Shown piece after piece: positions 1 through 8,869 of a stretch of 45,211 nucleotides of DNA (within the stretch, counting starts at the first letter, position 1; every line of letters begins with the position of its first letter). The DNA comes from Paludibacteraceae bacterium. GTDB taxonomy: Bacteria; Bacteroidota; Bacteroidia; Bacteroidales; Paludibacteraceae. Both the position numbers and the translations under genes were made by a program. The stretch is taken from the NCBI GenBank assembly GCA_024401435.1, contig JAKSLB010000026.1, positions 1 to 45,211 of the forward strand. Reading direction: 5' to 3'. The notes below the pieces were generated by a model. The model saw only the letters and a program-made list of their open reading frames with translations, was not told the origin of the DNA and ran no database searches.

Positions 1-2
1 CG

Positions 3-98
3 GTTGTAGTCCACGAAGCCAATATTCACGACAGCGTTGGTGCGTTGCAAGTGTTATTAGCCTTCTGTTTTCTGATGCTTAACAAAATATTTCATTAA
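3..98 (+). pseudogene. Partial IS5-type transposase fragment at window edge
   Basis: The frame starting at base 3 is open to a stop at 96-98 and begins VVVHEANIHDSVGALQVL. This resembles the stretch of DDE transposases of the IS4/IS5 superfamily that follows the second catalytic Asp, typically a hydrophobic run, then a His/Ala-Asn-hDs-xxA pattern. After 'LQVL' the resemblance ends and the frame runs into the 3' end of the opposing ATPase gene, so the fragment seems cut off near base 60. The 5' part lies outside the window. No terminal inverted repeat could be recognised. The identification rests on about 18 residues and could be wrong. Confidence 0.42.
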
Positions 99-2097
99 AA
101 TTTAAACAGCTTCTAACTCTTAATGCACGCATAGCATTTAAAACAGCCAAGACCGTCACTCCAACATCTGCGAAAACTGCCATCCACATAGTAGCTGCGC
201 CCCATGCGGCAAGAAGTAAAACAGCCACCTTCACCACAATGGCAAATATCACATTCTGACGAGCTATGGAGATCGTATGTCGAGCAATTTTTATCGCCAT
301 AACAATTTTTGACGGATGATCATCCATCAAAACCACATCTGCAGCTTCAATCGCCGCATCACTACCAAAACCTCCCATAGCAATACCCACATCTGCACGA
401 GCTAAAACAGGCGCATCATTAATTCCATCCCCCACAAAAGCCAATGCTTCACCCTCACTCTTCGATTGAAGTAAAGCCTCAACATGATTCACCTTATCCA
501 TTGGCAACAACTCCGTATGAACTTCATCTATCCCCAATTCCTTAGCAACCTGTTCTCCCTCTGATTTTAAATCACCAGTCAACATAACCACACGACTCAC
601 GCCCAACGATTTCATATCTTCAACCGTCTGCTGTGCATCCTCCTTAATGCAATCACTAATAACAATGTGACCTGCATAGTTGCCATTAATAGCCACATGA
701 ACAATCGTTCCCGTTGAATGACAGGCACAAGAATGCACACCTACGTACTCCATCATCTTCTGATTACCTACACATACTATATCACCATTGACAATGGCAC
801 GCACACCACGCCCGGCAATCTCCTCTACATTCGTCACCTCACACGCATCTGCATCTGCCTCTGGATAAGCCATACGAAGTGCTTCAGCTATAGGATGTGT
901 GGAAAAATGCTCCACATGGGCAGCAAGATGCAACAACTGTGTTCGTATAGATTTCTCACATAAATCTTCACACTCATGACTATGTACAGCCACCACATCA
1001 AAAACGCCTTTCGTCAATGTTCCAGTCTTATCCATCACAACTGTCTTCACCTTGGCAAGCACATCCATATAATTGGCTCCTTTCACTAAAATGCCCTTGC
1101 GAGATGCTCCTCCTATTCCTCCAAAGAATGTTAATGGTACACTAATCACCAAAGCACATGGACAACTGACCACTAAAAATATCAATGCACGACTTAACCA
1201 AACAGGGAATGTCGCAGAAAATGATTCTGAAAAAAATGGCGGAAGAATAGCTAATGCCAATGCAGCAAAGACGACAATCGGTGTATAAACATGAGCAAAT
1301 CGAGCAATGAACGTTTCGCTTTTCGACTTGTTCTCTCCTGCATGTTCCACCAACTCAATAATCTTACTGACTGTCGACTGACTAAAATCTTTTGTCGTTT
1401 GTAATCGAAGCAATCCATTTAAATTGACACAACCAGAGATTACTTCATCCCCCACATTTACCTCACGAGGCAGACTCTCACCCGTCAAAGCTACCGTATT
1501 CAAACTTGAAGTTCCTTCTACAACAACACCATCCAAAGGCACCTTCTCTCCCGGTTTTATAATTATTGTCTCACCTACGGATACAGTCTCTGGAGGAACC
1601 ACGTTAACAACGCCGTTCCGTTCCACTGTAGCCGTATCAGGACGAATATTCATCAAATGAGCTATTGAATCTCTACTTTTACCCTCAGCATAACCCTCGA
1701 ACAACTCTCCTATTTGAAAAAACAACATGACAAAAACCGCTTCGGTAAACTCTGGTTCCACATTAGGTAAGAACCCTATTCCCATAGCTCCCAATGTTGC
1801 CACCGACATTAAGAAATGTTCGTTGAAAGGATCTTTTTCCTTCATTCCTTCTATCGCCTCATGCAATGTCTCATGTCCAATCAGCAAGTATGGAACAAGA
1901 TATATAAGAAGAAGTTGCCAAATCGATAATTGAAACTGTTTTTCTACAAACACAGCAATGCTCAACAAAAAAATTGTCAAGATAATCAATATAACCCGAT
2001 GTTTAATTCCGCCATGCTCATGCGAATGACAATGTCCACCGCAATGACAATGCTCCTCATGTTCAGAGCAACAACCATGTTCGTGATGATGCGCCAT
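79..2097 (-). CDS. P1B-type heavy-metal efflux ATPase (Zn/Cd/Pb type, ZntA/CadA-like)
   Basis: This 672-residue inner-membrane pump uses ATP to export divalent soft metals. All core motifs are present: actuator loop TGES (205-208), metal-site CPC in the transmembrane helix (312-314), DKTGT with phosphorylated Asp356, the P1B-specific HP dipeptide (401-402), the hinge GDGINDAP (556-563), and in the last helices Lys623 and Asp644. The Lys/Asp pair with CPC is typical of the Zn/Cd/Pb subgroup. There is no N-terminal HMA domain with a GMxCxxC motif; residues 1-30 instead form a His/Cys-rich metal-binding tail. The last residues (SCLNFNEIFC) look like an unusual extension beyond the normal ending near MRALRV, next to the transposase-like fragment. 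The gene is divergent from a TonB receptor. Confidence 0.93.
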   Translation of the reverse strand: MAHHHEHGCCSEHEEHCHCGGHCHSHEHGGIKHRVILIILTIFLLSIAVFVEKQFQLSIWQLLLIYLVPYLLIGHETLHEAIEGMKEKDPFNEHFLMSVATLGAMGIGFLPNVEPEFTEAVFVMLFFQIGELFEGYAEGKSRDSIAHLMNIRPDTATVERNGVVNVVPPETVSVGETIIIKPGEKVPLDGVVVEGTSSLNTVALTGESLPREVNVGDEVISGCVNLNGLLRLQTTKDFSQSTVSKIIELVEHAGENKSKSETFIARFAHVYTPIVVFAALALAILPPFFSESFSATFPVWLSRALIFLVVSCPCALVISVPLTFFGGIGGASRKGILVKGANYMDVLAKVKTVVMDKTGTLTKGVFDVVAVHSHECEDLCEKSIRTQLLHLAAHVEHFSTHPIAEALRMAYPEADADACEVTNVEEIAGRGVRAIVNGDIVCVGNQKMMEYVGVHSCACHSTGTIVHVAINGNYAGHIVISDCIKEDAQQTVEDMKSLGVSRVVMLTGDLKSEGEQVAKELGIDEVHTELLPMDKVNHVEALLQSKSEGEALAFVGDGINDAPVLARADVGIAMGGFGSDAAIEAADVVLMDDHPSKIVMAIKIARHTISIARQNVIFAIVVKVAVLLLAAWGAATMWMAVFADVGVTVLAVLNAMRALRVRSCLNFNEIFC

Positions 2098-2136
2098 ATA
2101 TCTAATTTTTTTATGTTATTATTCTTTTTTACATGA

Positions 2137-2144
2137 CAAAAATA
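2137..2144 (-). promoter_or_regulatory. Promoter -7 box for the metal ATPase
   Basis: On the minus strand this reads TATTTTTG, matching the Bacteroidota -7 consensus TAnnTTTG. Transcription would start near 2130, giving a leader of about 32 bases before the ATG at 2097. The upstream -33 area coincides with the inverted repeat at 2155-2173. Confidence 0.55.
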
Positions 2145-2154
2145 TATCAGAAGT

Positions 2155-2173
2155 TTTGCAACTCAGTCGCAAA
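2155..2173. promoter_or_regulatory. 19-bp inverted repeat, candidate metalloregulator operator
   Basis: The sequence TTTGCAACTCAGTCGCAAA is a near-perfect dyad: 16 of 18 non-central positions pair, with half-site TTTGCnACT. It lies in the 167-bp gap between the divergent metal ATPase and the first TonB receptor and overlaps the -33 region of the ATPase promoter. Its centre is about 75-85 bases upstream of the receptor's presumed transcription start. Size and symmetry suit a Fur-family or MerR-like dimeric metal sensor; which one cannot be told from the sequence, and no regulator gene lies in the window. Confidence 0.5.
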
Positions 2174-2237
2174 TAGTAAGGCATAAAAAATCCTATTATT
2201 CATTTTTTTTATCCTATAATATTTATCACTTTCCATC

Positions 2238-2245
2238 TACTTTTG
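2238..2245 (+). promoter_or_regulatory. Promoter -7 box for TonB receptor 1
   Basis: TACTTTTG matches TAnnTTTG. It lies 20 bases before the ATG at 2265, so the leader would be only about 12-15 bases. No clear TTTG -33 element is seen at the usual distance, which may point to activator dependence. Confidence 0.5.
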
Positions 2246-2264
2246 CCGTTGTAAAAAAACAGAC

Positions 2265-4523
2265 ATGTACAAGAAATTTTTATTCCTTATAATTTTCGTT
2301 CTTTCCTTTTCAACAGCAACTAAAGCAGATGAAGAAGGAATGACAATCAACCTACAAGAAATCGAAGTCACTACCTCTATCAAAGAAAACAAAAGCATCG
2401 ATGAACTACCCGTTTCTGCCAATTCTTTTACAATGACACAATTGGATAATCAGGTGGTCACATCTACCAAAGATTTAACCTCTTTTGTACCTAACTTTCA
2501 TCTTCCTGATTATGGTTCACAAATGACCTCTTCCATCTATGTGAGAGGTTTTGGTGCAAGAATAGACCAACCTGTAGTAGGAATGATAATTGATAATGTC
2601 CCTATTCTCAATAAAAACGCTTTCGATATGGACATTTTCGACCTACTAAGAGCAGAATTTCTTCGCGGACCACAAGGTACCTTGTACGGAAGAAACACTA
2701 TGTGTGGACTAATAAACCTCTATACACTCTCACCTTTTGCCTATCAAGGTACTCGATTCGATATTGATTATTCTACAGCGAACACTCTAAAAATCAAAGC
2801 TTCCACATATCATAAGGCATCTGACAAATTTGCTTTCTCCGTCGCAGCCAATGGTCAACATACAAATGGATATTTCACCAATAGTTATGACGATGAACTA
2901 TGCGATCCTTCTAATAGTATTACCCTCAGAAGTAGACAATTATGGAAAGTGAAAGATTCCCTATCTCTCGAAAATTCCATTTCTTTTAATCTGTTAAAGC
3001 AAGGTGGATATGCATACGGACTCATCACAAATGAAGATCATCATCCCATCAACTACAACGACGAATGTCACTACAACCGAGTCTCCTTTAGTGATGGCTT
3101 TATTTTAAAACGTCGCTATGCAAATTTTGACTTCTCCTCTGTGACAAGTTATCAATACTTGGATGATGACATGCTCCTGGATCAAGATTTCCTACCGACC
3201 TCCATTTTCACACTCAATCAAAAACAAAAAGATCATGCAGCAACGGAGGAACTCATTTTTCAATCCAAACGGAAAGAGAAAATATGGAACTGGAAATCAG
3301 GTATGTATGGATTCTATAAACATAATACAATGAGCGCACCTGTCACCTTTAAACGTGGAGGTATTGATCAATTGATTCTAAACAATGCTAACAAAGGAAT
3401 TCAAGCAGCATTTCCGACTGAACGATTAGATATTCAAGAACAAGAATTTATCATTCATAGTGATTTTCAACTACCCACTTATGCTGTGGCAGGTTATCAT
3501 CAATCTGAGTTTCGTATAGGCAAATGGAACTTCACAGCAGGAATCCGATTGGATTATGAAAAAGCACAAATGACTTATAAGAACGGTTCGGATATCCATT
3601 ATATTTTCACACTTCTGATGAACGAATATGAACCTATTCGAAGTTGGATGGAAGGCAAGGTAAACAAATCATTCTTCGAAGTCCTACCAAAAATTTCTGT
3701 ACAATATAATATCAATGAGAAGAATCATCTTTACGCCTATGCAGCGAAAGGATATAAGGCAGGAGGATTCAACACACAAATATTTTCCGACATACTACAA
3801 AACAGATTGAAAAGTGATATTATGACAGATTTGAGTATGAAATTCGACGATATGATTGATGCCAATTATGATACGGAAAAGGCTATTTCCTATGACCCCG
3901 AATACAATTGGACATACGAATTAGGAGGGCACTTCAGTTGGATAAAAGACCAATTGACAACAAACATGGCATTATTCTACATCGATTGCCGCGATCAACA
4001 ACTAACGGTTTTCCCGGCTGGGAAAAACACGGGACGTATGATGACCAACGCAGGGAAAAGTCGTAGTTTAGGTGCCGAATTATCAGCACGATTTGTTCAT
4101 GAAAATTTAGAGTTAACAGGAACTTATGGTTATACAAATGCCAAATTTGTCGAATTCAACGACGGCAATCATTCTTACAATGGGAATTATGTGCCATTCT
4201 CACCTTTGCATAACTCTTCGCTACAAGCACAATACTCTTTCTACATCAATAAAAAATTAATCGATAAAATTATCCTTATGGCAGATTGGAAAGGATCGGG
4301 TAAAATCTATTGGGATGAATCCAATGAAAAAGTACAACCTTTCTATTCTCTTTTCGGAACATCCATTATTCTTCAAAAAGAGCATTTCAGACTCAAAGGA
4401 TGGTGCAAAAACATTGGGAACAAAGAGTATGATACCTTCTATTTTGTCTCTATGGGAAACCAATTTTGTCAAAGTGGGAAACCGCGGCAAATCGGTGTCA
4501 GTATCAGTTATGAACTCAAATAA
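2265..4523 (+). CDS. TonB-dependent outer-membrane receptor 1
   Basis: This 752-residue protein has a Sec signal peptide (about 1-21), a probable TonB box near INLQEIEVTTS (28-38), a plug domain with VRGFG and RGPQGTLYGRN (around 134-144), and a long beta-barrel ending in GVSISYELK. Such receptors import scarce, large or complexed ligands using TonB-ExbBD energy. It lacks the carboxypeptidase-like N-terminal domain of SusC proteins and no SusD follows, so glycan import is unlikely; siderophore, heme, cobalamin or another metal complex is more plausible. It is clearly paralogous to the receptor at 5157-7571: both contain the plug string VDNVP/IDNVP, then LNKNAFD. It probably forms an operon with the lipoprotein gene 22 bases downstream. 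Ligand unknown. Confidence 0.92.
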   Translation: MYKKFLFLIIFVLSFSTATKADEEGMTINLQEIEVTTSIKENKSIDELPVSANSFTMTQLDNQVVTSTKDLTSFVPNFHLPDYGSQMTSSIYVRGFGARIDQPVVGMIIDNVPILNKNAFDMDIFDLLRAEFLRGPQGTLYGRNTMCGLINLYTLSPFAYQGTRFDIDYSTANTLKIKASTYHKASDKFAFSVAANGQHTNGYFTNSYDDELCDPSNSITLRSRQLWKVKDSLSLENSISFNLLKQGGYAYGLITNEDHHPINYNDECHYNRVSFSDGFILKRRYANFDFSSVTSYQYLDDDMLLDQDFLPTSIFTLNQKQKDHAATEELIFQSKRKEKIWNWKSGMYGFYKHNTMSAPVTFKRGGIDQLILNNANKGIQAAFPTERLDIQEQEFIIHSDFQLPTYAVAGYHQSEFRIGKWNFTAGIRLDYEKAQMTYKNGSDIHYIFTLLMNEYEPIRSWMEGKVNKSFFEVLPKISVQYNINEKNHLYAYAAKGYKAGGFNTQIFSDILQNRLKSDIMTDLSMKFDDMIDANYDTEKAISYDPEYNWTYELGGHFSWIKDQLTTNMALFYIDCRDQQLTVFPAGKNTGRMMTNAGKSRSLGAELSARFVHENLELTGTYGYTNAKFVEFNDGNHSYNGNYVPFSPLHNSSLQAQYSFYINKKLIDKIILMADWKGSGKIYWDESNEKVQPFYSLFGTSIILQKEHFRLKGWCKNIGNKEYDTFYFVSMGNQFCQSGKPRQIGVSISYELK

Positions 4524-4545
4524 TATTCACTAAATAAAAAAGAAA

Positions 4546-5031
4546 ATGAAAAAATTATTTTTAGCATTAACATTCATTGCATTGACAACAGCAGGATTTA
4601 TTTCATGTAGTGATGATGAAGAAAACGAAACTCCCCAACCTATCGAAAACACAAGCAAACAAAGCACATTAGAATTCAATGGAGAATATAATGTTCAAAG
4701 TTCTACAGGAGCATTTAACGATACCATTGCTACTTCATGTGAATTAACGAATACAGAATCTTTAAACTTAACTCTTGTTGATGTTCGTTTTTCTCAAAAA
4801 ATGCCTAAAATGACCATCGTTGTTCCTAACATTTCATACACATTAGTAATATCAAGTGCTGGAGATTCAATCATCTCCTTTGAATCAGATTCTATCATAC
4901 CTACTTTGAATGAAAAACCTTACGAAAAACAACCTGCCAAAAACATTTCAGGCAAAATACAAGGCGATTCAATAGAATTCTCCATTTTATTTGGTTCTAT
5001 ACCTACTCAATACAAAGGATTAAAAAAATAA
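4546..5031 (+). CDS. Probable surface-exposed lipoprotein, calycin-like
   Basis: The product is 161 residues. Its lipobox FISC puts the lipidated Cys at 21, followed at once by SDDEENE. An acidic run right after the Cys is the known lipoprotein export signal of Bacteroidota and predicts exposure on the outer face. The mature part is beta-rich, with a GEYNVQS start and a central stretch of alternating hydrophobic residues (VDVRFSQKMPKMTIVVPNIS), recalling calycin-like lipoproteins of Bacteroidales; that match is by eye only. It lies 22 bases after receptor 1 and is followed by a strong terminator, so it belongs to that transcription unit and may capture ligand for it. Confidence 0.75.
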   Translation: MKKLFLALTFIALTTAGFISCSDDEENETPQPIENTSKQSTLEFNGEYNVQSSTGAFNDTIATSCELTNTESLNLTLVDVRFSQKMPKMTIVVPNISYTLVISSAGDSIISFESDSIIPTLNEKPYEKQPAKNISGKIQGDSIEFSILFGSIPTQYKGLKK

Positions 5032-5051
5032 TGAATAAAATCACCATTATG

Positions 5052-5085
5052 AAAGACGGGCAATCAATTTGCCCGTCTTTTTTTT
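5052..5085 (+). terminator. Rho-independent terminator after the receptor 1-lipoprotein unit
   Basis: A 12-bp perfect stem (arms AAAGACGGGCAA at 5052-5063 and TTGCCCGTCTTT at 5069-5080) with a 5-base loop is followed by a T run to 5085. It separates the first receptor-lipoprotein unit from the second receptor. Confidence 0.93.
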
Positions 5086-5113
5086 GATTTATCCACATCT
5101 TAACATATATTTG
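5083..5113 (+). promoter_or_regulatory. Promoter of TonB receptor 2
   Basis: A -33 TTTG (5083-5086), a 19-base spacer and a -7 TATATTTG (5106-5113) make a textbook Bacteroidota promoter. It begins inside the T tract of the preceding terminator, so receptor 2 is transcribed on its own, with a leader of about 37 bases. Confidence 0.75.
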
Positions 5114-5156
5114 TAGTTATTTTAGGTATTTCCGTAAAGAAACAACATAGAAAAAG

Positions 5157-7571
5157 ATGAGAAATTTCAAATTCAATTATATTCGATTAACATTCGGTTG
5201 TCTATTAATTGCATTCAATATCCATGCACAGGAACAGACAAAACAAACAGAAAAAACAGAAGAATGGACTTATCATAATGGACAGAAAGTAAAAATGCAA
5301 GAAGTGTCAATGGATACCCTAGCAGCTTGGCTGAATAGCGAAGACACCATTCCAGATGACCCAATCATGCACTTCTTACGCGAATTTGTCGTAATTGCCA
5401 ACACACGTGATAGCAAATCACTACAAGAACAGTCTGTTGCCTTCACCTCGTTTGGCGCCGACCAATTGGAATTGAGAGATATCAAATCTATAAAGGATGT
5501 AAGTGGTAGCACACCAAACTTCTATATGCCTGATTTTGGTTCCAGTATGACATCCGCCATATTTGTCAGAGGATTCGGTTCTATGGTAGGCGTACCTGTG
5601 GTTGGTATGAATGTGGATAACGTTCCAACACTAAACAAAAATGCGTTTGACGCGGATCTGTTCGATGTAGAACGTATAGAAATGCTTCGTGGTCCACAAG
5701 GAACCTCTACTGGACGAAACTCCATGATGGGTGTATTAAACGTCTATACGCTTTCACCACTCAACTATCAAGGAACACGTGTTTCTGCTGATTATTCCAC
5801 TGCCAACACGATAAAAGTAAAAGCCTCAACCTATCAAAAACCAAAAGATAATTTCGGTTACTCCATTGCAGCTAATTACAAACACACAGACGGTTTTTTC
5901 ACCAATGAATACACAGGCGACCAATGTGACCCTCACAACAGTATTAGTGCCAGAGGTCGTATCATTTGGTCACCCAAAGAAAAATTCACCGTGGACAATG
6001 TGATTTCCGGTGGTTATCTTGCTGAAGGTGGATTCCCCTACGCATTTACCGACCGATACGACAAAACTCAACCAATCGCTTACGACGGAGATAATAAATA
6101 CAAAAGAGGAACAATATCGGATGGTTTAGTTATTCAATATCGTTATGAGAAATTTATATTTAACAGTATCACAGGTTACCAATTTCTCTCTGATGAAATG
6201 AATTTAGATCCTGACTATACCACCAAATCTATTATCACTAGAAACGAAAAGCAAAAGGAACATGCATTCTCTCATGAATTCAATTTCCGTTCTACTGTTA
6301 ATCAAGATCGTAAATGGAATTGGAAAAACGGATTGTGGATTTTCTACAAACACAATGACACAGAATCTCCTATTACCTATCATCAAGATGGATTGGATTA
6401 TCTTTTCGGCAGTAACGTCTATGCTGGTATTCAATCCAAATACCCTGCCAGCAAATTAGATATTACAGGAAATGAGCTTACTGTTACCAACGATTTCGAA
6501 ATTCCAACCATTGGAACTGCTGTTTATCATCAATCTGAATTTACTTTAGATAAATGGGAATTAGTGGCTGGTCTTCGTTTAGACTACGAGCACTCCAGAC
6601 TTGACTACCTTAGTCAAAATGATATGACATACATCGTTGCTCCTACTATGCCCAAAGCAAAAGACATCATAACGCACTTCTATGGTTCGAAAGAGATTTC
6701 CGATTTCCAAGTGTTACCTAAATTATCTGCTCAATATAACTTCAACCAATATTGTAATTTATACGCCTACGCAGCAAGAGGTCATAAAGCAGGTGGTTTC
6801 AACACTCTATTGTTCTCTGACATTATTCAAAACAGAATTATGACCAATATCTTCAATGAAATAGATATCGACGTAAAAGAGACTGGATTACCTATTTACG
6901 ACTATACTCCCAATATATCTTATAAATCAGAACATAGCTGGGACTTTGAATTTGGTGGTCACTTCTTATCACCCCAAAAAGTATTTGACTTTGATTTCTC
7001 ATTATTCTATATTATATGTCATGACCAACAAATTCTCACCTTCCCTTCTGGTAAGAACTCAGGAAGCATGATTGTCAATGCAGACAAGAGCCGTAGTGTC
7101 GGAGGCGAAGTTTCCATCAACTACCAACACACCAACGATGAAACCCATAACACATTCAACTTCGAAGGTACTTATGGTTATGCCAATGCTAAATTCCTTG
7201 AATTCGAACATGATGGTGTTGATTATAGTGGCAAAAAAGTTCCTTTTGCTCCTGCCAATACTATCGGAACAAATTTTCAATATAAATTCCAATGCCATCA
7301 ACCTTGGATCACATCACTTACACTTACTGCCAATTGGAATGGTTATGGTAAAGTTTACTGGAATGAAGACAATCAATACAGTCAACAATTTTACTCCCTA
7401 TTCGACGCATCCATCACTTGGCAATGGAAGAAGTTAGACGTAAAAGGATGGGCGAAAAACTTAGCTGATAAAGAATACAACACCTACTCATTTACAAATT
7501 TCGGCAATCACTACTGTCAAAAGGGAAAACCAAGACAATTAGGTGTTACCGTAAGTTACAAATTTGAATAA
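5157..7571 (+). CDS. TonB-dependent outer-membrane receptor 2 (paralogue of receptor 1)
   Basis: This 804-residue receptor has a signal peptide (about 1-25, ending IHAQ), a plug with VRGFG, DNVPTLNKNAFDADLFDVERIEMLRG-type sequence and RGPQGTSTGRN (near 178-188), and a full beta-barrel ending GVTVSYKFE. It aligns with receptor 1 along its whole length, including DYSTAN, KASTY and the C-terminal GKPRQ motif, so the two arose by tandem duplication. It differs by about 50-60 extra residues before the plug (roughly 26-85), which carry no motif I recognise and are not a carboxypeptidase-like domain. No SusD-type partner follows. The substrate is unknown; the neighbouring metal ATPase suggests a metal or metal complex, by context only. 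Confidence 0.92.
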   Translation: MRNFKFNYIRLTFGCLLIAFNIHAQEQTKQTEKTEEWTYHNGQKVKMQEVSMDTLAAWLNSEDTIPDDPIMHFLREFVVIANTRDSKSLQEQSVAFTSFGADQLELRDIKSIKDVSGSTPNFYMPDFGSSMTSAIFVRGFGSMVGVPVVGMNVDNVPTLNKNAFDADLFDVERIEMLRGPQGTSTGRNSMMGVLNVYTLSPLNYQGTRVSADYSTANTIKVKASTYQKPKDNFGYSIAANYKHTDGFFTNEYTGDQCDPHNSISARGRIIWSPKEKFTVDNVISGGYLAEGGFPYAFTDRYDKTQPIAYDGDNKYKRGTISDGLVIQYRYEKFIFNSITGYQFLSDEMNLDPDYTTKSIITRNEKQKEHAFSHEFNFRSTVNQDRKWNWKNGLWIFYKHNDTESPITYHQDGLDYLFGSNVYAGIQSKYPASKLDITGNELTVTNDFEIPTIGTAVYHQSEFTLDKWELVAGLRLDYEHSRLDYLSQNDMTYIVAPTMPKAKDIITHFYGSKEISDFQVLPKLSAQYNFNQYCNLYAYAARGHKAGGFNTLLFSDIIQNRIMTNIFNEIDIDVKETGLPIYDYTPNISYKSEHSWDFEFGGHFLSPQKVFDFDFSLFYIICHDQQILTFPSGKNSGSMIVNADKSRSVGGEVSINYQHTNDETHNTFNFEGTYGYANAKFLEFEHDGVDYSGKKVPFAPANTIGTNFQYKFQCHQPWITSLTLTANWNGYGKVYWNEDNQYSQQFYSLFDASITWQWKKLDVKGWAKNLADKEYNTYSFTNFGNHYCQKGKPRQLGVTVSYKFE

Positions 7572-7599
7572 AAAGCCTATTAGCATCAATTGTTTTTCT

Positions 7600-7607
7600 T
7601 AACTTTG
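7600..7607 (+). promoter_or_regulatory. Promoter -7 box for sufS
   Basis: TAACTTTG fits TAnnTTTG and lies 25 bases before the ATG at 7633. No convincing -33 element is seen. It makes sufS-sufE independent of the receptor gene, which has no visible terminator. Confidence 0.55.
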
Positions 7608-7632
7608 CACATTCAAAGGAAACAAAGCAAAA

Positions 7633-8856
7633 ATGGCTATCGATATAGAAAAAATAAGACAAGATTTCCCCATCCTCAAAAAAGAGATTTACGGGAAACA
7701 CCTTGTGTATTTGGATAATGCTGCCACCACACAAAAGCCAAGATGCGTGGTCGACACAATAGTGAATGGTTATTACGATTGTAACGCCAATATCCACAGA
7801 GGCGTTCACTTCCTAAGCCAACAAGCCACAGAAGCTCATGAAAGTGCACGAAAAACTGTTCAGCAATTTATACATGCACAACATGCTCACGAAATTATCT
7901 TTACAAGAGGTACTACTGAAGCGATTAACCTTGTAGCTCACTCCTTTGGTATCAGTCAATGCAATGATGGTGACGAAATTATCATCAGCCAAATGGAACA
8001 CCACTCCAACATTGTTCCTTGGCAACTCCTTCAACAAATCCGTAACATCCGCCTTCGTGTACTTCCTTTTGATAAGAAAGGTGTGCTCCAGATAGACCAA
8101 CTAGAGAATCTCATAAATGAGAAAACCAAACTCATCGCCATTGCACACGTCTCTAACACATTAGGGAGCATCAATCCCGTTAAACAGATTGTGCAAATTG
8201 CTCATTCACATAACATTCCTGTTTTGGTAGATGGTGCACAATCCACACCTCATACACCTATCGATGTGCAAGATTTAGACGTGGACTTCTTTGCCTTTTC
8301 TGGACATAAAATATATGGTCCAACAGGTATCGGTGTACTCTACGGGAAAGAGAAATGGTTGGAAGCTATCCCACCTTACCAAGGAGGTGGAGAAATGATA
8401 CAAAAAGTATCTTTTGAAAAAACAACCTTCAACGAATTACCTTTCAAATTTGAAGCAGGAACACCCGATTACATCGGTTCCACAGCTTTAGCAACAGCCC
8501 TCAACTACGTATCCGAAATTGGCATAGATAATATTGCTCATTATGAACACGAACTGCTTCAATATGCAACCAACAAACTCAGTCAAATTGAAGGAATACG
8601 GTTCATCGGAGAATCAGAACATAAAAGCGGACTGATATCCTTCCTCGTTGGCAACATCCATCCCTATGATATGGGTACGATTCTTGACAAGTTGGGAATC
8701 GCTGTTCGAACAGGACACCATTGCGCAGAACCTGTCATGAAAGCATTCGATATAGAAGGAACCGTCAGAGCCTCATTTGCCCTCTATAACACGACAGAAG
8801 AAATAGATATTCTGGCAGCTGGCATTGAACGAGTTGCCAAGATGTTCAGACGATAA
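7633..8856 (+). CDS. sufS: Cysteine desulfurase SufS
   Basis: This 407-residue cytoplasmic PLP enzyme removes sulfur from L-cysteine to give alanine and a protein persulfide for Fe-S cluster assembly. The PLP-binding Lys226 is in SGHKIYGPTG, and the persulfide-forming Cys364 is in RTGHHCAEP, the short active-site loop typical of the group II (SufS/CsdA) enzymes. The N-terminal YLDNAATTQKP and the RGTTEAIN stretch (92-99) are also standard. Length and ends are normal. The sulfur acceptor gene sufE follows 13 bases downstream; sufBCD are not in the window. Confidence 0.96.
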   Translation: MAIDIEKIRQDFPILKKEIYGKHLVYLDNAATTQKPRCVVDTIVNGYYDCNANIHRGVHFLSQQATEAHESARKTVQQFIHAQHAHEIIFTRGTTEAINLVAHSFGISQCNDGDEIIISQMEHHSNIVPWQLLQQIRNIRLRVLPFDKKGVLQIDQLENLINEKTKLIAIAHVSNTLGSINPVKQIVQIAHSHNIPVLVDGAQSTPHTPIDVQDLDVDFFAFSGHKIYGPTGIGVLYGKEKWLEAIPPYQGGGEMIQKVSFEKTTFNELPFKFEAGTPDYIGSTALATALNYVSEIGIDNIAHYEHELLQYATNKLSQIEGIRFIGESEHKSGLISFLVGNIHPYDMGTILDKLGIAVRTGHHCAEPVMKAFDIEGTVRASFALYNTTEEIDILAAGIERVAKMFRR

Positions 8857-8869
8857 TAATTGATAAATT

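Noticed and set aside
2189-2220. Direct repeat TCCTAT(T/A)AT before receptor 1
   Set aside because: Two similar AT-rich copies of about 9 bases 20 bases apart; too short and too AT-rich to separate from chance.
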